Assembly (NCBI GenBank): GCA_035541995.1
Contig: DATKMG010000593.1
Span: 1 to 12,665, forward strand
DNA length: 12,665 bases
DNA from: DATKMG01 sp035541995
Lineage (GTDB): Bacteria > Acidobacteriota > Terriglobia > Versatilivoradales > Versatilivoraceae
Reading direction: 5' to 3'
Shown: positions 1 through 6,807 of the stretch, piece by piece
How positions within the stretch are numbered: the first letter of the stretch is position 1
Layout of the letters: every line of letters begins with the position of its first letter
Program-made: the position numbers and the translations under genes
Notes under the pieces: generated by a model
What the model was told of the DNA's origin: nothing
The model's input: the letters and a program-made list of their open reading frames with translations, nothing else
Databases searched by the model: none

Positions 1-57
1 TTAGCAAATGAGGAAAATGAGCAGGATGAGGAGATTTTACCAAAACGAGTGAACTGA
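1..57 (+). CDS. Possible C-terminal tail of a gene entering from the left edge
   Basis: From the first base the plus frame 1 is open for 18 codons and ends in TGA at 55-57. It reads LANEENEQDEEILPKRVN, an acidic stretch followed by a basic end. The other two plus frames stop within the first few codons. Strongly acidic tails are common on many bacterial proteins, so the sequence does not identify a family. If it is real, the gene is convergent with the tRNA on the opposite strand. An open stretch this short can also occur by chance, so this is only a candidate partial CDS. Confidence 0.3.
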   Translation, partial: LANEENEQDEEILPKRVN

Positions 58-110
58 TGATTAAGGTGTGGGACAGCAAAGACTTAGAAGGACTTGAAGA
101 GGGGGAAGAT

Positions 111-187
<77 letters not shown>

Positions 188-199
188 CCATCTGCTCGA

Positions 200-229
200 A
201 TTATAGGGACGGTCTTGAGAAAGAGTCAA
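200..229 (-). promoter_or_regulatory. Sigma70-type promoter of the initiator tRNA
   Basis: Read on the minus strand there is a -35 box TTGACT (plus 224-229), an 18-base spacer, and a perfect -10 box TATAAT (plus 200-205). The -10 ends 12 bases before the first base of the tRNA. Transcription would therefore start about six bases upstream of the mature 5' end, leaving a very short leader for RNase P. It is the best promoter match I found in the window, as expected for a highly expressed stable RNA. Confidence 0.8.
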
Positions 230-448
230 GGCAAATAATCAAGGAAAGGATTGAGAATGAAAGATGAAGGGAGAAAATGTGCTCCGGCTCGTGAGGCTTA
301 ACCTGCAGTTCAAATGCTCGAACTATGAAAAGATATGACCAACGACAGTAAATCCGTCTTCCTTTAAAAAGTGCCTTCGGATGGGGCAGCAAGATCAACC
401 TTCAGGAGTGGGGAATCAGATTGATGGAATTGCGACTTGGCTCAGGCT
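230..448. other. Intergenic stretch between tRNA promoter and ftsB
   Basis: I see no convincing gene here. A minus-strand open frame over 201-398 crosses the tRNA promoter and has no family signature, so I treat it as chance. On the minus strand a run of five T follows a weak four-base-pair hairpin (TGCC/GGCA) near 365-390. It could be a poor terminator for ftsB, but the stem is too short to call. Confidence 0.4.
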
Positions 449-808
449 TCATCGAGACGGACCAGCGTCGGATTCCGTCCCTGGACGAGAACCCTTGGGA
501 GGCTTTGATTCCGGCTTGGCCGTGGTAATTTTGATCTCGCCCGGTTTCACCATTCCAAGTTCTTCCCGTGCGATCTTCTCGATAGTTTTGGGGTCAGTCT
601 TCAGGGCCTTGATTTCGCGCATCATTTGCAGATTCTCATCCTTCATCTGTTCGATTTCCTTAAGGAGTTTCTGGTTCTGGAGTTCCATTTCCTTGAGCCG
701 AAGATACTCTCTCCCCCCATAGATCCCGTAGGCTAAAAAGATGCAACTCACCATTAGGATCACTAGCCTTTTGAAAAACGGCTTTCGAGCTCTAGAGGTC
801 GTCGTCAA
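449..808 (-). CDS. ftsB: FtsB/DivIC-like septum formation initiator protein
   Basis: This 119-residue protein has the bitopic layout of FtsB/DivIC proteins, which form part of the FtsQLB (DivIB-FtsL-DivIC) complex that activates septal wall synthesis. A short basic cytoplasmic head (residues 1-14) is followed by one membrane helix (about 15-30), a charged coiled coil rich in Leu, Glu and Lys (about 33-68), and the family-typical motif DPKTIEKIAREELGMVKPGE (72-91). A Pro/Ser/Lys-rich tail ends it. The start is TTG (plus 806-808). Reading upstream in frame to the first stop I find no ATG or GTG, and the first internal ATG lies inside the membrane helix. Only a weak purine-rich AAAAGAAA stretch precedes it. 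The gene lies upstream of the tRNA on the same strand and is divergent from cutA. The family is clear; the choice between the names FtsB and DivIC is not. Confidence 0.88.
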   Translation of the reverse strand: MTTTSRARKPFFKRLVILMVSCIFLAYGIYGGREYLRLKEMELQNQKLLKEIEQMKDENLQMMREIKALKTDPKTIEKIAREELGMVKPGEIKITTAKPESKPPKGSRPGTESDAGPSR

Positions 809-952
809 GTTTCTTTTGCCAGAATAACTTGATTTCGCTAATCTGAATTGCTACAGATTGATGAGGATCCCACCACGGAGTTCGCGCGAGTGGACATTTC
901 AGTGTAGCCAAAAACCGGGTGGTCTCAAACAGAATTCTCAAGGCAAAACCTA
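809..952. other. Divergent ftsB-cutA intergenic region
   Basis: These 144 bases must carry the start signals of two divergent genes. I see no good -35/-10 pair for either direction and no strong inverted repeat. Upstream of cutA there is AAGG about nine bases before the ATG, a modest ribosome binding site. Confidence 0.4.
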
Positions 953-1291
953 ATGACTGACAAGATTGTCGTTCTTGTGACCTGCGGCAAACGGGAAGAG
1001 GCTGAGCAATTGGCCAGGAGCTTGGTGGAGATGCGTCTGGCTGCGTGCGTCAATGTCACTTCAGGAGTCATTTCCTTCTATTGGTGGGAAGGCAAGGTGA
1101 CTCGGGATGAGGAAATCCTTTTGATCATCAAGACCTCTCGGCCAAGATTCGACGAGTTAAGAAAAGAGGTCCAACACCAACACTCCTACAGTGTGCCGGA
1201 AATCATTGCCCTGCCGATTGTTGAAGGGTCGGAGGAATATCTGAATTGGCTGGGCGATTCGTTGGCCGGAGAAGGCGAGCCGAAAGCCTGA
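953..1291 (+). CDS. cutA: CutA1-family divalent-cation tolerance protein
   Basis: The 112-residue product matches the small trimeric CutA1 family in length and order of motifs. There is an N-terminal beta strand (KIVVLVTC), then EEAEQLARSLVEMRLAACVN (residues 15-34), SFYWWEGKV (41-49), DEEILLIIKT (52-61) and SYSVPEIIALPI (78-89). Family members form ferredoxin-like trimers. They have been linked to copper tolerance in E. coli, but the general cellular role is uncertain. Candidate metal ligands visible here are Cys11, Cys32, His75 and His77. In many relatives the segment before PEI reads HPY; here it is HSY. The gene stands alone, divergent from ftsB and convergent with ftsK. A heptad repeat array begins two bases after its stop. 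Confidence 0.93.
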   Translation: MTDKIVVLVTCGKREEAEQLARSLVEMRLAACVNVTSGVISFYWWEGKVTRDEEILLIIKTSRPRFDELRKEVQHQHSYSVPEIIALPIVEGSEEYLNWLGDSLAGEGEPKA

Positions 1292-1293
1292 AT

Positions 1294-1335
1294 TCCAAGG
1301 TCCAAAGTCGAAAGTATAAAATCTGAAGTCTAAAG
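1294..1335 (+). repeat. Degenerate heptanucleotide tandem array, copy 1
   Basis: Six consecutive 7-base units can be read without gaps: TCCAAGG, TCCAAAG, TCGAAAG, TATAAAA, TCTGAAG, TCTAAAG. The consensus is about TCYAAAG. The array starts two bases after the cutA stop codon and is oriented the same way as cutA. An inverted partner lies at 1528-1576. Such arrays yield translations rich in Phe, Arg, Leu and Trp on the complementary strand, which explains an open frame there (1203-1541) that I do not consider a gene. Confidence 0.75.
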
Positions 1336-1527
1336 GCGGAACTGGGCCTGGCGGCGCGATTTTTTGCATTCGGTTCTAATGATACCTGTTCCCTCACCTT
1401 TCTTGCTGTGGAGGTTCGCAGAAGTTCCAACTGTTGAAGGATTGGTGTCAATTCCAGTCGGCTTGTTTCCCTGCGTCGGTTAATAATTGGTCCGACCTGA
1501 TCCTTCATGCATCCTGATGCCAGAATG
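1336..1527. other. Spacer between the two inverted heptad arrays
   Basis: I see no gene. A run of six T at about 1360-1365 follows GC-rich sequence but no stem of more than three pairs, so I do not call a terminator. A five-base-pair hairpin GTCGG/CCGAC surrounds an AT-rich loop near 1476-1497. The segment would be the loop if the flanking heptad arrays paired. Confidence 0.35.
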
Positions 1528-1576
1528 TCTGATTTCTGCAACTTTAGACCTTGGACTTTGGGCCTTGGGCTTTTGT
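1528..1576 (-). repeat. Degenerate heptanucleotide tandem array, copy 2 (inverted)
   Basis: Read on the minus strand the 7-base units include CCCAAGG, CCCAAAG, TCCAAGG and TCTAAAG, then the more diverged TTGCAGA and AATCAGA. A further diverged unit (1570-1576) directly abuts the ftsK stop codon at 1577-1579. The array is in the sense orientation of ftsK, as copy 1 is for cutA. The reverse complement of 1554-1569 pairs with 1294-1309 over 16 bases with two G-T wobbles. Confidence 0.72.
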
Positions 1577-3889
1577 TTATTCCCGCCGCTCCTCGTCCAT
1601 TTCGCGAAAGTAGTCTTTTTTCTTCAGGACCTCTCGTGGCTTACTGCCGTCAGGCGCTCCTACGATGCCGTCCCGTTCCATCATATCGATCAGCCGCGCC
1701 GCCCGCCCATAGCCGAGACGCAGACGGCGCTGGAGCGTAGATGTCGAGGCTTTCCCCATCTCAACTACAATTCGGACTGCTTCTTCGTAGAGCTCATCAA
1801 CCTCCTGGTCCAGTTCGTTGGCTTCGCCCTTCTCTCCGGAATCTTCCAACACAGACCCATTGTAAACCGGCTTGCCTTGGACCTTGAGGTGATTGACGAT
1901 TTGAACGATTTCCTCTTCGCTTACAAAAGGTGCATGGACACGCACTAACTTGGATGAGCCGGGAGGAATGAAAAGCATGTCCCCCTTGCCCAGAAGCTGC
2001 TGAGCGCCCATCTGATCAAGAATGGTCCTGGAGTCCACTTTCTGGGCTACCCGGAACGATATTCGTGAGGGGAAGTTGGCCTTGATGACACCCGTGATGA
2101 CATCGACCGAAGGACGCTGGGTAGCCACAATCAAGTGGATTCCCACCGCACGGGCCATTTGGGCCAGGCGCATTATGGAGTCTTCGACGTCTTTAGAAGC
2201 TACCATCATCAAGTCCGCCAGTTCGTCAATAACAATCACAATGAAAGGGAGGGGCTTGCGTTCCGAATTTTGATCTTCAGGGAAAAGTTCCAAGTTTCGG
2301 GGCTTCTTCAGCAGCGTGTTGTACTGGTCAATGTTCCGGACACCCACAGTGGCCAGGACTTTATAGCGGTTCTCCATTTCAGTCGTCGCCCACTTCAGCG
2401 CGTTAGACGCGCGCTTGGGCTCGGTGACCACGGGAGTCAGCAGGTGAGGGATGTCTTCGTAAAGTCCCAGCTCCAAACGCTTGGGATCGACGAGGATGAA
2501 TTTCACCTCGTCCGGCGACGCCTTGTATAGGATAGAAATGATCATCGAATTGACAGCAACACTCTTGCCGGACCCAGTCTGGCCGGCAATCAACAAGTGG
2601 GGCATCTTAGCCAGGTCTGTCACTGCGATCTTACCCGCAATGTCTTTCCCTAAGGCGATTGAGAGTTTGGAAGAGGAATTCTGAAATTCGGCTGAACGAA
2701 TGATTTCCTGTAACAGGATTGTTTCCCGATAAGAATTCGGCACCTCGATTCCTACCGTAGATTTTCCGGGCAGCCGATCGATTCGAACCGACTCGGCCTT
2801 TAGCGCCAGGCACAAGTCGTCGACCAGGTTGGTAATTCTGCTGTATTTGACCCCCGCCTCGGGTTTGAACTCGTAGGTGGTAACAACTGGTCCCGGGTGG
2901 ATGTGATGGACCTGCCCGTGAACGTCAAACTCCTTGCACTTCTCGACAATTTGGGCAGCACGCTGCAACAATTCGTTCTCATCCACCGGACGTTGCGAGG
3001 TGGGGGGTCGCAGCATATCCACACCGGGAAGCTGAAAGTCGTTGATCGCTGTCACAATCCCGTGTGCCTTCTCAGCTGCCGGCTTTCTCTCCATGACTCG
3101 AGGAGCCAGCTCGGCAAAATCCATTTCACGAGGAGAAGGCTCCTTGGGGAGCCGCTTCACGGAATCAGCACCACGTTCCTTCACCTCCGAGATGTTCTGG
3201 GCAATCACCGATTGAGCCTGCGTGTCGCCCCCGGATTCGGTTCTCAATTTCTTTTCCAGGTGGATTCGCTCTCGGGCTTTTTCCCGTGCCCGCCGCCATT
3301 CATTCCACCGGCTTTTCAACCTGTCGACGAAAGAGAATCTTCGCGATAGCCAATCCAGGGAGGCACTCAACGAAAACTTTGTTGAGACGAAAAGACTGAT
3401 CAGGATCACCGTAACAACTATGACCAGTGCTCCGGGTAGATTAAATCGGGTTTTCAGCCATTCAGCAACCAGGTCTCCAGCCAATCCTCCGGCTTTTATC
3501 GACCAACCCCATTGCGGGTAATCGGTAAATATCAGGCCCAGGAGAGCGCAACAGGAAACAGCCAAAAAGAACAGTCCGGTCCCCTTGACCCACGGGTAAT
3601 GAATTTCCCGCGAGCGCAACCATCTCCATCCAAACACCGTAAAGAAGAGGGGCAACAGGAAGGCTGGATAGCCCAGGAACTGGAGCATCAGGTCGGCCAG
3701 GGTAGCTCCGAACTTGCCGATAAAATTGTGGGGCATCTCGCCATTGTGAATGTTTCGGGATACATTCCAGGACGGGTCGGTGGGGTGATAGGAGACCAAG
3801 CTAAGCAATAGGAGTAAGGACAACATCAATAGAACCACCCCAATTGCTTCATTGAGGCGGGAATGCCTGGTCGGGATTTGAAGGTTCAT
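1577..3889 (-). CDS. ftsK: FtsK/SpoIIIE-family DNA translocase
   Basis: The 770-residue protein has full FtsK architecture. Residues about 1-175 hold four to five hydrophobic segments (14-34, 68-90, 103-122, 151-170) that anchor it at the septum. A charged linker follows (about 180-290). The motor begins with the family segment PGPVVTTYEFKPEAGVK (332-348). Walker A is AGQTGSGKS (435-443) and Walker B is VIVIDE (551-556). Further motor signatures are ATQRPSVDVITGVIKAN (589-605) and DSRTILDQMGAQQLLGKGDM (619-638). The C-terminal winged-helix gamma domain (about 700-755, TLQRRLRLGYGRAARLIDMME) reads oriented DNA motifs and touches XerCD in model species. It pumps chromosome ends across the closing septum. 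The linker is much shorter than in E. coli FtsK and resembles SpoIIIE. The ATG overlaps the uppP stop in ATGA, with AGG seven bases upstream, so translational coupling is likely. Confidence 0.97.
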   Translation of the reverse strand: MNLQIPTRHSRLNEAIGVVLLMLSLLLLLSLVSYHPTDPSWNVSRNIHNGEMPHNFIGKFGATLADLMLQFLGYPAFLLPLFFTVFGWRWLRSREIHYPWVKGTGLFFLAVSCCALLGLIFTDYPQWGWSIKAGGLAGDLVAEWLKTRFNLPGALVIVVTVILISLFVSTKFSLSASLDWLSRRFSFVDRLKSRWNEWRRAREKARERIHLEKKLRTESGGDTQAQSVIAQNISEVKERGADSVKRLPKEPSPREMDFAELAPRVMERKPAAEKAHGIVTAINDFQLPGVDMLRPPTSQRPVDENELLQRAAQIVEKCKEFDVHGQVHHIHPGPVVTTYEFKPEAGVKYSRITNLVDDLCLALKAESVRIDRLPGKSTVGIEVPNSYRETILLQEIIRSAEFQNSSSKLSIALGKDIAGKIAVTDLAKMPHLLIAGQTGSGKSVAVNSMIISILYKASPDEVKFILVDPKRLELGLYEDIPHLLTPVVTEPKRASNALKWATTEMENRYKVLATVGVRNIDQYNTLLKKPRNLELFPEDQNSERKPLPFIVIVIDELADLMMVASKDVEDSIMRLAQMARAVGIHLIVATQRPSVDVITGVIKANFPSRISFRVAQKVDSRTILDQMGAQQLLGKGDMLFIPPGSSKLVRVHAPFVSEEEIVQIVNHLKVQGKPVYNGSVLEDSGEKGEANELDQEVDELYEEAVRIVVEMGKASTSTLQRRLRLGYGRAARLIDMMERDGIVGAPDGSKPREVLKKKDYFREMDEERRE

Positions 3890-4710
3890 GCGCGCAAGCC
3901 TGCAAACCAGATCAATACAAGGATTGTTGCACCCAAGATCATTCGATAACCAATAAACAGATACAGCGTATTATGCTGCAGGAATCTCAAGAAATATTTG
4001 ATCGTCAGATATCCCACGGCCGCCGAAGCCAGAAATCCGAGAAACAGAGGAAGCCGTTCGGCATCGGCAACGCCCGTGTGGCGGAGTTCCAGCAGTTTCT
4101 TAAGCGCGGCCCCAGCCGTGATGGGGGCCGATAGCAGAAACGAAAACCGTGCCGCGGCTTCCCTGGTCATCCCACGAAACAACCCGGCTGTGATTGTGAT
4201 TCCCGACCGGGAAGTACCGGGAACTAACGCGAGAGCCTGGGCTGTACCCACGGTCAACGAATCCGCTAACGAAAGATCTCCCAGTTCTTTCTCTTTTCGG
4301 GAGAACCGCTCTGCCAACCACAATAACAAAGCCACTCCAATCATACTGCAAGAAAGAACAAGCGGGTTTCGCAGTTTCGTTTCCACCGCATGTTCGGCGA
4401 GATAACCGGCCAGAGCGGCTGGGATGGTCCCGCAAATCAACAGGAATAGCAGCCGCGTACTCGGTTGAGAGGGCAGACCGTTGCGGGACTTGCCGCCAGC
4501 AAGCCCTGCTAACATTGCCAGCCAGTCTCTCCAAAAAAACGAGAGAATCGCCATCAATGTTCCTGCATGGAGAATCACATCGAATGTAAGTCCCTGGTCC
4601 GGCCACCCGAGTAACCAAGGAATTAGAATCAGATGGGCCGTGCTGCTAATCGGAAGAAACTCGGTTACGCCCTGGATAGCACCGAGAACAATTGCCTGAA
4701 GAGGTGTCAT
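3886..4710 (-). CDS. uppP: Undecaprenyl-diphosphatase (UppP/BacA)
   Basis: This 274-residue polytopic membrane protein belongs to the BacA/UppP family, which dephosphorylates undecaprenyl diphosphate so the lipid carrier can be reused in cell-wall synthesis. High activity gives bacitracin resistance. Signature one is QGVTEFLPISSTAHL (13-27) with Glu17, Ser22 and His27. Signature two is PGTSRSG (164-170) with Arg168. Several hydrophobic helices lie between and after them, ending near the C terminus at about 245-270. The N terminus MTPLQAIVLGAIQG fits the family exactly, so the ATG at 4710 is well placed. The leader just before it is pyrimidine-rich (CTTCTTTT) and has no Shine-Dalgarno sequence. 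That leader lies against the inverted repeat of the GxxExxY cassette. The gene's end overlaps ftsK by four bases. Confidence 0.96.
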   Translation of the reverse strand: MTPLQAIVLGAIQGVTEFLPISSTAHLILIPWLLGWPDQGLTFDVILHAGTLMAILSFFWRDWLAMLAGLAGGKSRNGLPSQPSTRLLFLLICGTIPAALAGYLAEHAVETKLRNPLVLSCSMIGVALLLWLAERFSRKEKELGDLSLADSLTVGTAQALALVPGTSRSGITITAGLFRGMTREAAARFSFLLSAPITAGAALKKLLELRHTGVADAERLPLFLGFLASAAVGYLTIKYFLRFLQHNTLYLFIGYRMILGATILVLIWFAGLRA

Positions 4711-4716
4711 AAAAGA

Positions 4717-4750
4717 AGCCGCGAATGAACGCGTGTAAACGCGAATATCC
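4717..4750 (+). repeat. Left inverted repeat of GxxExxY cassette (10-base units)
   Basis: The segment starts AGCCGCGAATGAACGCG (4717-4733) and continues as near 10-base units: GCGAATGAAC, GCGTGTAAAC, GCGAATATCC (4721-4750). Its inner end touches the GxxExxY stop codon. The first 17 bases match the reverse complement of 5118-5134 at 15 of 17 positions. This arm has one more 10-base unit than the right arm. Confidence 0.75.
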
Positions 4751-5112
4751 TAAGAGTCAAGAACCACTCGTTTCCATTCTACTCTGGGGTGTTGGAAGTT
4801 GAATAACAAAGCAAGGTGCAAGCCGGTCGACTTCAAATAGTTCAAAGTCTGAGCCAGATGTTCTTCGGAGAAGGACTCGACACACTTGAGTTCCAGGATG
4901 AGTCTCTTCTCGACCAAAATGTCGACGAAGTAATCACCTACAGGTTCCCGTTTGTACATAATCCTCACGGGTGATTGTGCCTCTGCACTTATGCCTCTTT
5001 GGTGCAGCTCAATGACCATGGCTCGCTCGTAGACCTTCTCAAGAAAACCGGCCCCTAACACGTTGGAAACCTCATATGCAGCCCCAACAGCCTTCTCAGC
5101 TAGGTGATTCAT
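4750..5112 (-). CDS. GxxExxY-family protein, PD-(D/E)XK nuclease-like
   Basis: The 120-residue product carries the motif that names the GxxExxY family, GFLEKVY (22-28), preceded by AAYEVSNVLGAG. A core resembling PD-(D/E)XK nucleases follows: Asp64 in YFVDILVEKR, then Glu74-x-Lys76 in LILELK. C-terminal family features are HLAQTLNYLK (85-94) and LALLFNF (100-106). Length and motif order look intact. The molecular function of the family is not established; a nuclease-like fold is inferred from the motifs. The gene sits between rnj and uppP on the same strand but is bracketed by inverted repeats that touch both its ends, which suggests it arrived as a cassette. The ATG at 5112 has no Shine-Dalgarno sequence. 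It is in frame with the rnj stop codon 24 bases upstream. Confidence 0.9.
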   Translation of the reverse strand: MNHLAEKAVGAAYEVSNVLGAGFLEKVYERAMVIELHQRGISAEAQSPVRIMYKREPVGDYFVDILVEKRLILELKCVESFSEEHLAQTLNYLKSTGLHLALLFNFQHPRVEWKRVVLDS

Positions 5113-5134
5113 GGATTCGCGTCCATTTGCGGCT
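5113..5134 (-). repeat. Right inverted repeat of GxxExxY cassette
   Basis: On the minus strand this reads AGCCGCAAATGGACGCG followed by AATCC, ending right at the GxxExxY start codon. The outer base (5134) is also the last base of the rnj TGA stop. Compared with the left arm it lacks one 10-base unit (ACGCGTGTAA) and has two substitutions over the outer 17 bases. Confidence 0.75.
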
Positions 5135-6807
5135 CAAATTTCCAAGATCACGGGCATTACCAGGGGACGTTTGGCTGTTTCTTTGTAAAGGAACCTCCGT
5201 AGGTCCGTTCTAATTTTCTCTTTGATAACTGCCCAGTCAGTTCTCTCCTCCACGGAGGATTCCTCCAGCGTCGTGATCACTCGATTCCTGGCGTCATCGA
5301 TTAACGAATCTTCCTCTTCTACCGACATGAATCCCCGAGTGATGATCTCAGGAGGGATTTCCATTTTTCCGGTCACCTTATTGATGGCCAGGATCGGAAG
5401 AACGATGCCGTCTTCGGAAAGATGACGCCGATCCCGAACAATTACCTCCTCGACTTCGTCCAGACTGCCCTCATCGATAAAGACCCGCCCAACCGGAACC
5501 TTGCCGGCAATCTCCGCCTTCTCCGGGCTGAGCTGGATCCGATCACCCGTTTCGGCAATCAATATCTCGGTGTTCTCGGCCAACACTTCCCGAGCTAGTT
5601 CTGCGTGGCGATACAACTGACGGTACTCTCCATGAATCGGCACAAAGTATCGGGGACGCGCCAGACTCAGTATTAGCTTGAGCTCCTCGGCACTGGCATG
5701 GCCGGAAACATGTATCGGAGGCCGTGAGCCATCCTCGCCATAGACGTGAGCCCCCCGTTTATAGAGGTGGTTGGTCATGCGTCCGATCCGTTTTTCATTT
5801 CCAGGGATCTTCCGCGCAGAGAGCAGCACGATGTCTCCGGACTCGACTTCAATGTTCTTGAAATTATCCAGAGCCAGCCTCGGCAGGGCTGCCATCGGTT
5901 CTCCCTGGCTGCCCGTCATCAGCAAGGTGACTTCGTGAGGGGAAACCTTTCTCGCATCCTGCGGGCGAATCAAGATCCCGTCGGGTATTCTCAGATAGCC
6001 CAAGTCATTGGCAATCTTCACATTGGCCAGCATACCGCGCCCGGCCAGGACAACTTTGCGGCCATATTTGAAGGAGAGAAGGAATATGATTTGAATCCGG
6101 TGAATCGACGAGGAGAAGCAAGAGACAATCACCTTTTTTCGAGCCTGATGAAAGAGTTCATCCATCCGCTCGATCACTGCCGACTCTGAAGGGGTGCTGC
6201 CAAGCCGATCGCTGTTGGTGCTGTCAGAAAAGAGAGCTAGGACCCCTCTCTTGCCGTATTCTGCGATTGTGGGCAGGTCGATGGTTTCGCCAATCGTAGG
6301 AGACAAGTCAACCTTGAAATCCCCCGTATACAGGATCGTTCCCACAGGGGTCGTGATAGCCAGCATAACCGCATCGACAATACTGTGAGTAACGTGGATA
6401 AACTCGACCTTGAAAACACCAATCTGTTCAATCTGCCGTGGTACTACTGTTCTCAGCTTAGCTTCATTTAGCAATCCGTGTTCATCTAATTTGGCGGACA
6501 CAAGACCCATAGTGAACCGGGTGCCGTAGATGGGAACATGAAGAAGGGGTGGAAGAACAAATGGAAGGGCCCCGATATGATCTTCATGACCGTGGGTCAA
6601 GATAATGCCTTGAATCCGACCAGCATTTTCCTCCAGGAATGCAGTTTCAGGGACAATCGTGTCAATTCCCAGTAGTTCCTCGTCGGGGAACATCTGACCT
6701 GAGTCGATGATGAGCATCTGATCCTCACAACGCAGGACCATCATGTTCATTCCAAACTCACCCAACCCTCCCATGGGAATGGCTTCGATATACTTGGCAG
6801 GACTCAA
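5134..6807 (-). CDS. rnj: Ribonuclease J (metallo-beta-lactamase/beta-CASP RNase)
   Basis: The 557-residue protein is the normal length for RNase J, a cytoplasmic 5'-to-3' exonuclease and endonuclease in RNA decay and rRNA maturation. The N terminus IEAIPMGGLGEFGMN (7-21) is typical. The metallo-beta-lactamase motif THGHEDHIG (71-79) gives His72, His74, Asp76 and His77. Further metal ligands are His141 (THSI), Asp163 (YTGDFK) and His392 (VPIHGEYRQ). The beta-CASP part includes SDSTNSDR (194-201), VSCFSSSIHRIQ (228-239), LMTGSQGEP (296-304) and IHVSGHAS (365-372). Relatives usually read HSIPD where this protein has HSIVD. The start is TTG at 6807, supported by GAGGT six bases upstream; the first in-frame ATG (residue 12) would remove the first conserved strand. 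Its stop codon touches the GxxExxY repeat. Confidence 0.97.
   Translation of the reverse strand: MSPAKYIEAIPMGGLGEFGMNMMVLRCEDQMLIIDSGQMFPDEELLGIDTIVPETAFLEENAGRIQGIILTHGHEDHIGALPFVLPPLLHVPIYGTRFTMGLVSAKLDEHGLLNEAKLRTVVPRQIEQIGVFKVEFIHVTHSIVDAVMLAITTPVGTILYTGDFKVDLSPTIGETIDLPTIAEYGKRGVLALFSDSTNSDRLGSTPSESAVIERMDELFHQARKKVIVSCFSSSIHRIQIIFLLSFKYGRKVVLAGRGMLANVKIANDLGYLRIPDGILIRPQDARKVSPHEVTLLMTGSQGEPMAALPRLALDNFKNIEVESGDIVLLSARKIPGNEKRIGRMTNHLYKRGAHVYGEDGSRPPIHVSGHASAEELKLILSLARPRYFVPIHGEYRQLYRHAELAREVLAENTEILIAETGDRIQLSPEKAEIAGKVPVGRVFIDEGSLDEVEEVIVRDRRHLSEDGIVLPILAINKVTGKMEIPPEIITRGFMSVEEEDSLIDDARNRVITTLEESSVEERTDWAVIKEKIRTDLRRFLYKETAKRPLVMPVILEI

Noticed and set aside
1360..1365. Run of six T after GC-rich sequence downstream of cutA as an intrinsic terminator
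   Set aside because: No stem longer than about three pairs precedes it.
1203..1541. Minus-strand open frames of 70-112 residues over cutA and its downstream region
   Set aside because: They run antisense through cutA and the heptad array; the repeated Phe-Arg-Leu-Trp pattern comes from translating the 7-base repeat.
1294..1576. CRISPR array
   Set aside because: Units are 7 bases with no spacers, and the two groups are inverted; no cas genes are present.
1487..1948. Plus-strand open frame of 153 codons
   Set aside because: It is antisense to the conserved ftsK gamma domain and shows no family signature.
4100..4618. Minus-strand 172-codon frame within uppP
   Set aside because: Out-of-frame shadow of uppP, whose own frame carries both family signatures.
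4660..4662. UppP with Gln at the position of the first Glu in the E. coli motif
   Set aside because: Many family members read QGLTEFLP, so this is normal variation and not a lost catalytic residue.
4711..5140. Target-site duplication flanking the GxxExxY cassette
   Set aside because: The bases outside the two arms do not show a matching direct repeat.
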